From NCBI GenBank assembly GCA_022539475.1, contig VCMS01000186.1:1-64000 (forward strand): a DNA stretch of 64,000 nucleotides, read 5' to 3'. Source of the DNA: Gracilaria domingensis. Lineage: Eukaryota > Rhodophyta > Florideophyceae > Gracilariales > Gracilariaceae. The notes below the pieces were generated by a model, which searched no databases, was not told where the DNA came from, and saw only the letters and a program-made list of their open reading frames with translations. The translations under genes and the position numbers were made by a program. Positions 1 to 10,240 of this stretch are shown one piece after another (position 1 is the stretch's first letter; every line of letters begins with the position of its first letter).

Positions 1-1234
1 TGTCATACGTATGTGGCTGTTTGAGAAAACGGGGTTGACAGCGGTTTGAAAACTTTTGTTGTCGTCATCTTTTTATCCTAAATCAGTACGCTATGCGTAC
101 TGTGGGGTTTCGACACTTGTGGTTGGGGATGCTGACTCCATATTGTTTGAGTTTGTTCATTAAAGCATTGATACAAGTACGGTTGTTGATAACGCTCAGC
201 GCACAAAGAAACAAAGGGTCCAGTTTTGCGCGAAGACCCTCAAGGAATGTGTCGCGGTCGGGATCATCGCGACAATGATTATCCCGGAAAATGCGTGAGA
301 CAACAGAGCGATATTTCTGTTCACGGGCACTCTTGAGGGTAGCTTGCGGAAGGAAAAAAGAAAGAGCGGCTCGATGGGAGTTGGGAGACTCATGAGGGAG
401 TGGTTCGATGTACTGGGTGGTATCGGCGGCGTGATTAGTTGGGGTTGGGGAACGTCATTGTCCGGTGAGTTTTCCAGAGACAGATTGGACGGAATATCGT
501 TGGTGTTTCTTATAATTGAGAAAAAAGGCTATTTCCAATAGAGGATCATTCGAATGATGGTCTCTTAGTAGAATGCTGACTGCTTGCCCGCAGAGAGGTA
601 GGATGCGCGAAGCGGGGTATTGTCAGGTGTGTCAGGAATGCTTCAGGCAAGTTTACTGGGGGTGGCGCTAGTCGCCGGTTAAGTACTGGGAGCAGGCCGG
701 ATGTTCCGGACGAAGTGCCGAATGCTCGAGGGAGAATCCGGGTCCAGATATGCACAACGGAACGCAATCGGTGAGGTATGTGAGACCGATTGCAACGCGT
801 ACTCTGATCGCCATCAATAGCGGTGCGCGCTTGTGCCTGGCACGCGCGGGTCCAACGTGGGTGATTCGAGCGTACACCTGCGCGTTCGTAGCCACCGCGG
901 CCTACCCGTGCATGCAACGGCGCATGCCAGCAATGTGACGTGCTGCACAGGGTGTGGAAAGTCCTCAAAAGGTCGGCCACTCGGTACTGCGAGTGTTCCA
1001 AGTCGTCCTAGATCATCTGAAACGGGTCCCAACCTCCCCGAAAGTGTTGCGAAGCCCTCCAAAGGCCTTCGCAAAACCCATAGGGACTTTGAAAGCGCGC
1101 TATCCTGCCAGGAAAAATTGTGGCGCCCATGGCCAAGGGGAGACTATGCCAAAAATTTTCCTTACCCAAAACGGGAAAAGTACTCCAAAGTCCTCGAAAG
1201 GTTATGTTCATTTGCGCGAGCGTGCGCGGTCGCG
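1..1234. other. Intergenic, no gene recognised
   Basis: Only short overlapping reading frames occur on both strands and none has a recognisable motif. The right part lies just downstream of the gypsy element at 1235-5622 (which reads leftwards), so a degraded 3' LTR could be here, but I found no matching copy upstream of the element. Confidence 0.5.
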
Positions 1235-1702
1235 TCATGCGCGAAAGCGAGCGACGAAGTTAAAAGGAATGTTGTTGAGAGGCTCCGAGGAGACTCTCGA
1301 AGGTGGGTAACCGTACCATCGGACTTTGACCAGAGCGGACGCATCAGTGGCCACTGCCTCGTCGAGGACTATTTCTACGCCCCGTTGGCGGGAATCGTCG
1401 CCTTCCTCCTCGAGTAGTTCAGGCGGCAATTCCACGTCTGGGAGAGGTGTCCAACAGAGTTCAGGCAAGGTCGTAGAATCGACCGAGACCTGTTTAGGGC
1501 TAGTAGATTGTGGCTCAGAGGGAGCGTTCCCAGTGGGGTCAGACGCCTCGGAAACTGGCGTTGGCGTTCCCTTTGGGGCTGGCGCGGGCTGAATGGAATG
1601 GGGATGTGTCTTCGGTGACTCAGTCCCGTCAGAACCCCGTGGGGCTTTTTTCACAGGGTCAATAGAGACCGTGTCGCGCATATCGCCGTCCAAGATGGTC
1701 AC
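1235..1702 (-). pseudogene. Gypsy integrase C-terminus with chromodomain-like tail
   Basis: 155 codons, in a different frame from the integrase core. Just upstream of the first ATG, in the same frame, is a GPFRVV-containing stretch typical of the integrase C-terminal (GPY/F-like) region. A Pro/Ser/Thr-rich linker follows, then a closing block with EIVLDEAV, VKVRWYGYPPS and EPLNNI. This matches the shape of a chromodomain (VE-x-I-L-D ... YLVKWKGYP ... W/EP-x-NL), as in chromoviruses, where it guides integration to chromatin marks. The usual Trp before EP is Ser here. The chromodomain call is from motif shape only. Confidence 0.6.
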
Positions 1703-1812
1703 GGTTGTGTCTGCAGCGTTGACAACCCGAAAGGGACCAGTTGTCCTAGGAAGGAGCTTGCGGGAGACACCTTCTTTCTTCGCAGTATCCGTCGTTTTCA
1801 GCGGAGGGCGGT

Positions 1813-2910
1813 CTAAAATGACGTTATCCCTTGGGGAAAGTTAGAGCTGAGCCCGTACACGGGAATCGAAGTCGGCTTTGTAGTGCTGCTGGACACGGTC
1901 CATTGTCGCTTTGGCCTTTGAAAGGAGATACAGAATACCGCGCGTCTCTGAAGTTTCACTGTGACCGAATTCGGATGGTCAGATCCAGCTGGGAAGATAG
2001 CGGTAGTTGGGGCGTCCACGACGATCCCCGGTGGGTGTCGCGTTAGCACCAAGTCAAAAGGTGTCGTCCCTGTGGTTCTATGTACCTGAGAGTTGTACGT
2101 GAAGACCAAGGGATGGACGAAATCATCCCAGTCTTGCTGGTGCTCAGACATGTAATGTATGAGGCGTCCCACAAGGGTTCGATTGAAACGTTCCACCTGC
2201 CCATTGGTCTGCGGGTGGTAGGCTGCTGTCAGCAAATGAAGCAAACCTAGATCCCCGCAAAGGGCTTTAAAGAATTTCGCGACGAACAGCGGTCCGTTAT
2301 CGGCCAGCAAGTACTGGGGTGCCCCATATGGGAATATCCAATGCTCCAAGAAGTCAAGCGCGATGTTGTTAGTTTCTGTAGCCCGTAAGAGAATAGCGCA
2401 AGCCACCTTGGAGAAGCGGTCCGTAATGACCAAGATAAAGCGATTCCCATGCGTGGTCTTCGTGAGTGGCCCCAGTATTTCCATAGCGACAAATTCGAGG
2501 GGACCCGCTGCGAGAATTCGCCTCAGATACTTCTGATGCTTCTGATGCGTACCTTGCGGAGCAGCGCATGACCGACAGTCCTCGACGGTGTGGTAGACGT
2601 CATTTGCCATGAATGGCCAATAGAAGTCCCGTCTGAGGGTTGCGTACATTTTCCTCCCTCCAGAGTGACCAGCCAATCTTGAATAATGTGACAGATAGAG
2701 TACGCTGTCCCGTAGGGTCGGAGAAACTAGGCGCTGAATTGCACCGTTTAGAGGTGAGGTCCTTGAGAAGAAACCATGATGGTCATACCCAAAGCGGGAC
2801 TGCGGCTGCTTAACGGATTCAGCAATACCCTTACACCACGCGTCTTTGGCTTGCTCCGCCAAGAGTTCACCCGGTGGGATAGGCAGCACTTCCGTTTGTT
2901 CCGTGTCCAC
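1813..2910 (-). pseudogene. Gypsy integrase
   Basis: 365 codons in the same frame as the RT. An HHCC zinc-binding domain is visible (HYSRLAGHSGGRKM... then YHTVEDCRSC). The catalytic core follows: second Asp in LLADNGPLF and Glu in NGQVERFNRTL. At the position of the first catalytic Asp, where the family has an M-D-[FI]-x-G-P-L-like motif, this copy reads AMEILGPL, so Asp is replaced by Glu. A C-terminal frameshift near 1,990 moves the coding frame: the expected basic tail (a DRVQQHYKADFDSR-like stretch) lies in another frame. Integration of element cDNA would be its role; this copy is predicted dead. Confidence 0.9.
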
Positions 2911-3168
2911 GGCCAGTACTTCATCATCCTCTGAGGGTTCGTTGGCGCTTTCAGAGTCCTCCTAATCAATGAGGACGTTCTTGTAAAGAGTCTCCCCTTC
3001 TTGGACTGTAGCCACGAGGGTATCACAATCTCAGTCGGGTTCCATTGCGAAGCAAGGGATGTTGTCCTCGAGAGGTCATACATCGAGACCCTTAATCTCC
3101 AAACGGGAAAGCGCGTACGCAGCTTGGTGCTTGACACCCGCGCGATGCACTGCGTCAAAGTCAAACTC

Positions 3169-4254
3169 TTACAAGCGTAGGCGCCAGCGTGCGAGTCGTC
3201 CGGTACAGTGGGCCAAATTGAGGATCCACCTCAGCGAGTGATTGTCAGTCCTCACAGTGAATCTTTCACCTTCCAGATATGGCCTTAGAAGCAGCATCGA
3301 CCATATAACTGCGAGAAACTCCTTCTCGGTGGTCGTGTACCTCCGTTCCGCCCGCGAGAGGGAACGGCTCCAATATCCAATGGGTTTGTACTCCTTCCTA
3401 TCGGGTTGTTGTTGGAGTAAAGTATAGCCAACCTGGACATCGCATGCGTCGGTGTCCAGCAGGTACCCACGTCCCGGTACGAAAAGAGCCAAAACTTGTG
3501 GAGAGATCAGCCTTTCTCGCAAATCCTGAAAGACCTCGTACTCTTCATCGTTCAGTATCCCAAAATTATCAGTTTGTCCCTTCTCAAGTTTCCTGTTCAA
3601 AGGTGCAGCAATGCGAACAAAGTTAGGAACAAATCTTCGAAACACATTGCACAGTCCTACGAAGGAGCGGATTTTCGCCTGGGTCGTAGGCGGTTTAGAC
3701 TGCCTAATGGCATCACACGTCCTCTGGAAAACCTGTAGCCTTTCAGGCTGGACTACGTGTCCAAGATAGTCCACAGATGCCTGGAAGAAGAAGCATTTCT
3801 TCAGCTTCAGAGTGATTCCTGCATCCTTTAAAAGGCTCAGCACGTGGCGAACGTGTCGGAAGTGCTCTTCCACCGAACGGGAGTAGATGATGACGTCATC
3901 CATGTACACCAGGGCGTACTGCCCCTTGGCCTTATTCAGGATGATATCTAGCGCCCTCTGAAAGGTAGTGGGGGCATTATTCAGCCCAAAGGGCATTCTC
4001 GTAAAGCGGTATAAACCCATATGGGACGTGAATTTCGTCTTGTCACGGTCTTTCTCCGCAATCCCAACATGCCAATACCCACTGTTGCCGTCCAGGGTTG
4101 AGCAGATGATGGCTTCCCCAAGGGAATCAAGACACTCATCCATACGTGGGATGGAGTATGCATCCCGAGGGGTCACGGCGTTGAGCCGGCGGTAGTCAAC
4201 ACAGAACCGCCAGCTGTCGCCCTTCTGCTGGGGAAACAGTACGGGGCTTGCCAT
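3169..4254 (-). pseudogene. Gypsy reverse transcriptase-RNase H
   Basis: 361 codons. The RT fingers and palm are clear: FCVDYRRLN, then STLDGNSGYWHV, MPFGLNNAPTTFQ and the catalytic YMDDVIIYS, then FLGLC-type motif (RSFVGLCNVFRRFVPNF). RNase H follows with the acidic residues in DTDACDVQVG, TTEKEFLAVIW and VRTDNHSLRW. It is in frame with the protease stretch upstream (TAG between them) and with RNase H and integrase sequence downstream, separated by TAA at 3169. It would copy element RNA to DNA and degrade the RNA template. The catalytic motifs themselves look intact, so decay by nonsense mutation appears fairly recent. Confidence 0.93.
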
Positions 4255-4287
4255 TTCGGCCTTTGAAGGTTCAACGACGCCCGGGTA

Positions 4288-5358
4288 CTACATGCGTTGA
4301 ACCTCGAGGTTTTCCATTGCTCTGGTCTTGTGCCCAGCCCTGTAGGGAACTTGACGCACCGGTTTTGAATCCGGTTCAAGAGCAATCCTGTGTAAGGACG
4401 CGTCTATGTGACCGAGGCAACCCGACCACATATCTTCAAAGTCCTGTAGAAGGTCGACAATTTGGGCTTTGTGGGAAGAGAATTCTTCCCCAATCTGAAC
4501 CAATTCGCGCCAGTCTTTCGCTCTCTGCCGGTCATTCTTCTCAATCGAGTCGTCGCATCCAAGTCTCTCGCTGGGTTTATCCTCCGCTTCTTTAAGACGA
4601 GACCCACTGTGAATGTCTCTAATCCTTGTGGGCAAGCGAGGGGCTGGCAGAGCGAGTCCAATGACCATATTCTTGGGCATGCGAACTTCCCGATGGGAGA
4701 CGTTGCTGACGAGTACCCTAAAGGGACGTTTTGGAATGATGTTCATGACAAAGTTCGCCTCGAGCGAAAGATCTCGTGAGACCGTTTTCGGATGGTCCTG
4801 AAGGAGAACCAAACCTGGTGTCTCACAAGTGACTAGCACTTCCCGTTCGGTCATAGGGGGTATGGAAAGCGGTTGGGCGAGGCAGACCTTGTTGGATACA
4901 TTGTTCCGAGGAAATTGGTCAATGACCTTCTTATCCCCGAGGGGTTCTCGAGAAGCACTGACAATGGCCACAGGTGGTGCACCATAAAAAGCAACCTTGC
5001 GCTCGAGCGGATATATCGCACGGACGTGGCGGTCGATGAATGAAGTTCCCAACAGGGCATCGGCTGCCAGTTTCGTGGCGACCAGGAACGGTACACGCTG
5101 CTCCAAATTTCCCAGCCGGGTCAGAAGCACGATGGTTCCCAGTATATTCATGGGTTCCTTCGACGCGTTGAACACCCGAGGGGTCCGTTTACGGTTTAGA
5201 AACCGTTCGCATCCAGGTGGGAGATTCTTCGCATGTATGATGTTTGGGCCAGCGCCAGTGTCCAGAATTCCTGGATAGGTTTTGGTCTTTCCCTTCGTAA
5301 GTTCCGCTTCCATATGGACTTTATAGTTCTCTCGAGTCATAATAAAAACTGAGCCCAT
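4288..5358 (-). pseudogene. Gypsy aspartic protease and start of reverse transcriptase
   Basis: A 356-codon open stretch. Residues about 30-40 contain LDTGAGPN, the D-T/S-G-A active site of retroviral-type aspartic proteases, followed by the hydrophobic flap-like region and LLGTSFIDRH. The later part leads into the reverse transcriptase N-terminus (polyproline and spacer region before PVRQVPYRAGHKTR). The frame stays open upstream of the first ATG to 5622, apart from a TGA at 5497. It ends at a TAG (4288-4290), after which the RT continues in the same frame. The role is processing of the Gag-Pol polyprotein; the stop codons make this copy inactive. Confidence 0.85.
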
Positions 5359-5622
5359 ATCGGGGCGGTTCTCATCATCAGACCCAACGGCACTATTGAT
5401 GTGGGCCCCCTCAGGATCCCGTGGTGGGTTGGATTCTGCATCAGCCCGGGGGGTGAGGCTCGTACCTCGAGAGGAAAGCCTGGCCCCTGCGGTTCCTCAG
5501 TATCGTAACCCTTTGTCTGTGTTCTGCAAAGTGGAATAAAGTCTGTTCGCTTTGGAAACTAAGCTAGTTTTGGGGCTATTTGGGGCGCGCGAGGGGGGTG
5601 GCAGAGGCTGGCACTCAAACAA

Positions 5623-5982
5623 TTAAGAAATTTTGGAATATTAAGTTCCATTTCGCGCAGTTTAGTTCTTGGGTCCCCTAGTTTTTGTAGAGGTTCTACT
5701 TCGCCGCACCACCCCATTCACTCTTTTCTGCGACCCTCTCTCAAAACTACACTCGTGCTAGTTGGCGTTTCCATTTTCTCCCATGTTGCAATGCCAATCG
5801 CAACTCATCCGACCTCAATCATCCCATCACTTCTTCCCAGTCCACACCAACCCCGCTCTTTACCCATTCCTCGCCCATCACGCGTTCGCATCCTCTCTCT
5901 CCGTCTCCGCAAACGTCATTTTGTAGAAGTCAGGTGGACAACTCTCCCCCTTCTCGTATACCCGCCTCGCCCCAAAACGGCT
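5623..5982. other. Intergenic between gypsy element and CT-rich tract
   Basis: No gene seen. The sequence changes from mixed composition to a strongly pyrimidine-rich plus strand near 5,700. Confidence 0.5.
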
Positions 5983-6911
5983 TCAAATCCCTCCCATCCT
6001 TCTCTCCTCCTGTCCCCTCAGAATCCCATTCGCAGTCCGCGCTACCTCCGCCGCACTCCTAAACCCAGTCACCACCGGAGCTCCGACTCCCTCCCGCGGC
6101 ACCTCCTCTACCACCTTCTTCATCTCCTTACGCCTCTTCTTCAGACGGCTCTTCCCATCCCCAACCCCACCACCCTTTGTCTTCGGTGTCACAGGGGACC
6201 CCTTCTGCACCGCCACCCTTCCCACACTTCCCTCCTACGTCTTTCCCTCCACACCTCCTTTCACCGTCTCCTCTTCCACCAATCTTTGCCTCTTGCCCAG
6301 CTCCTTCACCTCCTTCTCCAGCACGTCCAACCTCTCGTTCAGAACCCTATTCTCCTCCCGCAACTCTCCAACCTCCCTTCTTGCACACTCCACTATCCCA
6401 TACACATGATTTCTCATTTCCACTCCCAATACCGACAACGAATTCCGCAGGCTCGACATCGCCTCAACCGAAACACCACTATCACCCCCACTCAGCACCA
6501 CACCGCCCATTTCCGTTACAATCTCCACAATTCCATCGCCCAGTTGCTCCTTCATCACCAGCCCCAACATCCCCACCCTCGCCTTCATCTCCCCCAAAAC
6601 CGCATTTCCCTGTCACCTTCTCCGCCCCCACTCTCTACCTGGTCTCCAACCTCTAACTGACTCAGATGCACCGCACCCCTTCTCTCCATTGCGACCCCCT
6701 CCACCTCCAATTCTACACCCTTCTTCACCTCATCACCATCCCCTCTCCTCGCCTCACACTTCTTTCTTCATCGGCCACTTCCTTGTTCTGCGACATCCGA
6801 CCAGTCGCCGTAATCACGTCCTCTTTCCACCTTGGTGACGGCGTCGGCAGTACCTCCTTCCCCTCCAACAGCGCCGACAGCTCCTCATCCTTCACGTATC
6901 CGTTCGACATC
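5983..6911 (-). pseudogene. Broken coiled-coil protein gene in pyrimidine-rich DNA
   Basis: The plus strand is strongly C/T-rich, so several frames are open by composition alone. The minus strand nevertheless has protein-like sequence. A possible start at 6911 (MSNGYVKDEELSALLEGKE) runs to 6725. After a frame change near 6,600 a 120-codon stretch (6597-6235) has a heptad-like coiled coil around EVGELREENRVLNERLDVLEKEVKEL. A TAG at 6235-6237 is followed in the same frame by a basic segment (KSRLKKRRKEMKK) to 5983. I do not recognise the family. It could be a remnant of a transposon gag-like protein (it lies upstream of the minus-strand gypsy) or a host gene with unrecognised introns. Confidence 0.35.
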
Positions 6912-7146
6912 TTCAGAAGAAGAAGTAGTAGTTGGATCGAAGTTTCCGCTGCGATACAGTGCAATCGAGCTAAACTGTGCTGTCCACCCCCGCTGTCCAA
7001 CCACACGGGCTATATCCAGCACCATGATCGTCCCTGTTTCCCTCATCCCATTTCCCGCCAAAAAATCTACTGTACACCTCCGCACCTTCCACTATTTAAG
7101 CGCCACCCTTCTGTCCTCTCTTTCGCGCTCACATAGTCCCCACCCA

Positions 7147-7520
7147 CCTCGCCTCGACCGGCGATATTTTTCTCTTCCACCATAACCTCACTCGATGGTT
7201 ATAGCAAAACAGGAAGATATTGCCAGTGGAGGCAAGCTAGGAACTAGTGATTGTACTTAGAGTAGCTCACCCTCTGTCTCGACTGGGGGCATCTTCTTCT
7301 TCCGTCACACCCTGTGTGGGTTGTGACAAAAAAAGAATATGTCACCACTCGACACTGGATGGGTAACAATGATAGCACGTAGAGTAGTTCATCCTCCCTC
7401 TCAGCGTCCACTGGGGATATATTGATGTTCTCTCACATCCTTTCCCGGTTGTGATACAAGAGAAATACATCTCCAATGGAGACGGAGAATATAGTCGTGA
7501 TAACACGTAAAGGTAACATT
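7147..7520. repeat. Diverged tandem repeat, period about 122-128 bp, about 3 copies
   Basis: Landmarks recur: GGTTATAGCAAAA at 7197, GGTTGTGACAAAA at 7319 and GGTTGTGATACAA at 7447; a TCGACYGG / CCACTGGGG block recurs at about 7156, 7280 and 7407. Units share a GTAGAGTAG-T/G-TCA block and a TTCTTCCGTCACA-like block but differ by many substitutions and small indels. It lies just 3' of the epimerase gene. Confidence 0.75.
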
Positions 7521-7562
7521 GTAATAAACAATAATTTTATGCTACTATCTCTAACCAACCTT

Positions 7563-8249
7563 TCAAAAACCAGCTATGACATGAGCTGGGTTACTCGAGC
7601 CAAAGATGGCAGATCCTTCAACTGAAATGTTTGCACCGGCCTTCACTACTCCTTTCACAGTACTCAGTCCAATACCCCCATCCACCTCTATCCCTATTCT
7701 TGGGCACAACTCCCTTGCATGTCGCACCTTATCAAGAACGCCCTCCATAAACGCCTGTCCTCCAGACCCTGGCTCCACCGTCATCAACAATAACATGTCT
7801 ACAACTCCTTCCTTCATAAGTGCTTCTACGACCTTTATAGACGTATTCGGGCGCAACGCAACTCCAACCTGCATTCCCATCCTTTTAATTCGGTTACATA
7901 ATTTCTTCAACACCACGTGTTCCTCCCCAGTTGGTACCTCGCACTTTTCTAGTCCCTTAGCCACACTCTCGATATGAAATGTGACTCCGTCTGCGCCTGC
8001 TTCTGCAAGGTCTTTTATCCAGCGCCCAGAATCTGATACCATCAGATGACAGTCCAAAAACAATTTCGTATCCCTCCGCAACGCTTTCACAAGAGGCGGT
8101 CCAACAGTAAGATTCGCCACAAAATGACCATCCATTACATCTATATGCAGCCACTTCGCTCCAGCCTCTTCCATTGCACTCGCTTCATCTGAAAGGCGAG
8201 CAAAGTCTGAAGCCAAAATTGATGGCGCTATAATTAAACGAGAATCCAT
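7563..8249 (-). CDS. RPE: Ribulose-phosphate 3-epimerase
   Basis: Predicted 228 aa using the ATG at 8249 (MDSRLIIAPSILASDFARL); this gives the usual length of the cytosolic eukaryotic enzyme, so I prefer it to the upstream in-frame starts, which add residues unlike a targeting peptide. The enzyme interconverts D-ribulose 5-phosphate and D-xylulose 5-phosphate in the pentose phosphate pathway and, in photosynthetic cells, the Calvin cycle. Motifs of the TIM barrel are present: APSILASDF, LHIDVMDGHFVANLT (metal-binding His and catalytic Asp), LDCHLMV (second His), the phosphate loop VEPGSGGQ (family usually VEPGFGGQ) and IEVDGGI with the second catalytic Asp. The C-terminal helix after VIAGF is a few residues shorter than usual. 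It is divergent from the broken gene starting at 8713. Confidence 0.95.
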   Translation of the reverse strand: MDSRLIIAPSILASDFARLSDEASAMEEAGAKWLHIDVMDGHFVANLTVGPPLVKALRRDTKLFLDCHLMVSDSGRWIKDLAEAGADGVTFHIESVAKGLEKCEVPTGEEHVVLKKLCNRIKRMGMQVGVALRPNTSIKVVEALMKEGVVDMLLLMTVEPGSGGQAFMEGVLDKVRHARELCPRIGIEVDGGIGLSTVKGVVKAGANISVEGSAIFGSSNPAHVIAGF

Positions 8250-8712
8250 ACTGAACATCGATAACTTCAGTAACGCCAAACCCATGCTTCCCAGACACAC
8301 CCCCCTTTTATACCTCAATAAAAAAGAAGATTATGGCAATCCGAGTGAAGCTATAGAACCCGTTCACGTCATTTATGAAGCCAAAATGGCTCCTTTCATC
8401 CTGTATTCAAGCTCCCCGTAACTCGTACTTTACAACTCAGGTTCGAAATCAGTTTCATTCATTGTACACTTTCTACTCTTCCCCCTACTTTTCATAAAAC
8501 ATCATCACCCTTTGTGGCTTGTCGTCTCATACAAGCCATATCATTCATTCAGTACAATCACATATCATACATTTCGCTCACTTTCACAAAGCGAACCATG
8601 TTCCCGTTCTGCGCTTCCCAACCGTTTGTACTTAAGTATCGTGCTTTACCCCAGCAGTTCTCCGCCCCATCTTCCATTTTTATCGTCACACAAAAACAAT
8701 CGAACACTTGCA

Positions 8713-9614
8713 ATGAACTCCCAGTCCGACATGCCTCCGACTCCGCCTCCGAGTCCCAGATACTCTGACGTCCCTCAGGCCTCATCTCCCACCCGAAGGA
8801 CTCGGCCCGTTATTGTTGGAGAGGGGCGTATAGATACCATGCTGGCGAACGAAGAAGATATGGTCATTCCGCACACGAATTCTGCAGCACGGCTGCTACC
8901 TCTCATCATTCTGATGTACCGATACTATTTTGTGGAAGAACGAACACTCTGGAGACCGAAATTCAGGCTTGCCCTTATTCGCTCAGAGAGAATCTCGTTT
9001 TCTTCCAGAATGGAGACATCATACCATTGGTTTCGAAGCTCGGTGTGGACAAATGTTCAAAAGTTGTCCTATAGGTTAATGTCCCCTCAAGAAACGCAGC
9101 TCCGCAGGAAGGTGTCACTCCTCAAAGTCCGGATGGTCTCATTGTCGCAACACGAAAGTGGGCCTCTAACGTTGCAGACAGGTTTAGGTCTATGGGTCTC
9201 ACTTGCGGGGTTGTCGACGAAGAAACATTTCTCGTAAGCTTTTATGAGAAGCTCGTGTGGATATCAGCGTTCAACATCGTCGGGGCCTCAAGAGGTTTCA
9301 TTCCTATGGACGTAGTCGCTACGGAGTGCAGTACGGTTGTGCTCACAATAATGAAAGAGCTGTTGAAGATAGCTTCGCTTAAGACAGGTACTACTTTCAA
9401 CCTGGAAGAGACCGTTGGGCGACTTCTTGCATATGGTAAAACTCTCGTTGGCTTCCCTACTTCTTTCTCCGACTTTCAGTTTAGGAACGCGTACTTCTAC
9501 GACTTTTCCCGCCAAGAAAGAAACATCGTAGGCGGTGACCCCGCTTCTTTTCATACAAACTACGTCAACGTTGTTAAGGAAAAGTTATCCCCCTCCCCAT
9601 TCCCGCAGCTTTGA
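8713..9614 (+). pseudogene. Broken ketopantoate-reductase-like (ApbA/PanE family) gene
   Basis: Translation from the ATG at 8713 gives a Pro/Ser-rich N-terminus and then VIVGEGRID, resembling a dinucleotide-binding G-x-G-x-x-G loop with the last Gly replaced by Asp. Near 8,900 the coding potential moves to another frame, which reads VPILFCGRTNTLETEIQ and LVFFQNGDIIPLVS; such a frame is typical of the end of the N-terminal domain of 2-dehydropantoate 2-reductases. A TAG at 9072-9074 interrupts this frame, which then stays open to 9614 with KLVWISAFNIVGASRG, the part that resembles the helical C-terminal domain (K-L-x-x-N-x-x-x-N). A frameshift plus a nonsense codon make it a likely pseudogene; unrecognised introns are the alternative. 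Confidence 0.55.
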
Positions 9615-10240
9615 GGTTAGAACACATGACTTTTCGGTGTTTTAAACCTTTTAGAGATAGTTAAACATAAAAGTTACGTTATCGAAATGATCTGTTCCTA
9701 TTACATTACTTATATTGTTCGTCCTTCTGTGGTTCAAATATGCCGCTTCAAATCCTACATCCCTTATCACTAATACCTGGCTAAGATTTTGCTAGATCGA
9801 AAAAAGTCATTTCACATCATTAAAGTGCACGATACTAGTAACAAAACAAGTACAAAATTGTGATATTTGTGAAGAACTAAGCCTTTGCAATACTTGGGGC
9901 ACCCGTATAAAGTAAGGTAAACATTTTATGGGTTTCAACCCTTAATGGAGGTTGTTTTAATGATCTCAATTTCTAAGCTCATGTTGAAGATATTTATAGT
10001 TTTCTTTACCCACTTGAACCCGTACATATAATTTATGACTAAATCATCCTTTCTTTACTGCAAATCAATGCAAAAGCTTCTCGTCGTAGTAACGTTTTAA
10101 AACAGTACTACAATACCCGTATATGGTCGTTCTTAGACTCTTTTTATACTACGAAACACCTTTTGAACATCAATCACATCGTTCTCATTCGTATACTCAC
10201 TCTCATTTGCAAAACGAACCCTTTCGAAAGCTTTCGAAAC
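9615..10240. other. AT-rich intergenic
   Basis: AT-rich, no gene or clear repeat seen; it should hold the promoter of the gene at 10241. Confidence 0.5.

Larger units (their letters stand above)
1235..5622 (-). mobile_element. Decayed Ty3/gypsy (chromovirus-like) LTR retrotransposon, internal region
   Basis: On the minus strand the order is protease, reverse transcriptase, RNase H, integrase, then a chromodomain-like tail; this is the Ty3/gypsy order (copia elements have integrase before RT). From 5622 to about 1990 one reading frame is kept without a frameshift but is broken by six stop codons at 5497, 4288, 3169, 3076, 3031 and 2962; the 3' part then changes frame at least twice. A gag gene is not recognisable upstream, and I found no pair of LTRs or primer-binding site. 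The copy cannot make a functional polyprotein. The gypsy element at 58-64 kb differs in sequence and lacks the chromodomain, so the two are separate lineages. Confidence 0.9.

Noticed and set aside
8-1417. Overlapping ORFs left of gypsy 1 (e.g. 833-1417 plus, 546-1001 minus)
   Set aside because: No motif, biased composition, contradictory strands.
5755-6660. 301-codon plus-strand ORF and its neighbour at 6177-6656
   Set aside because: The plus strand is strongly pyrimidine-rich; Pro/Ser/Leu/His-only translation is compositional, and the minus strand has better protein texture.
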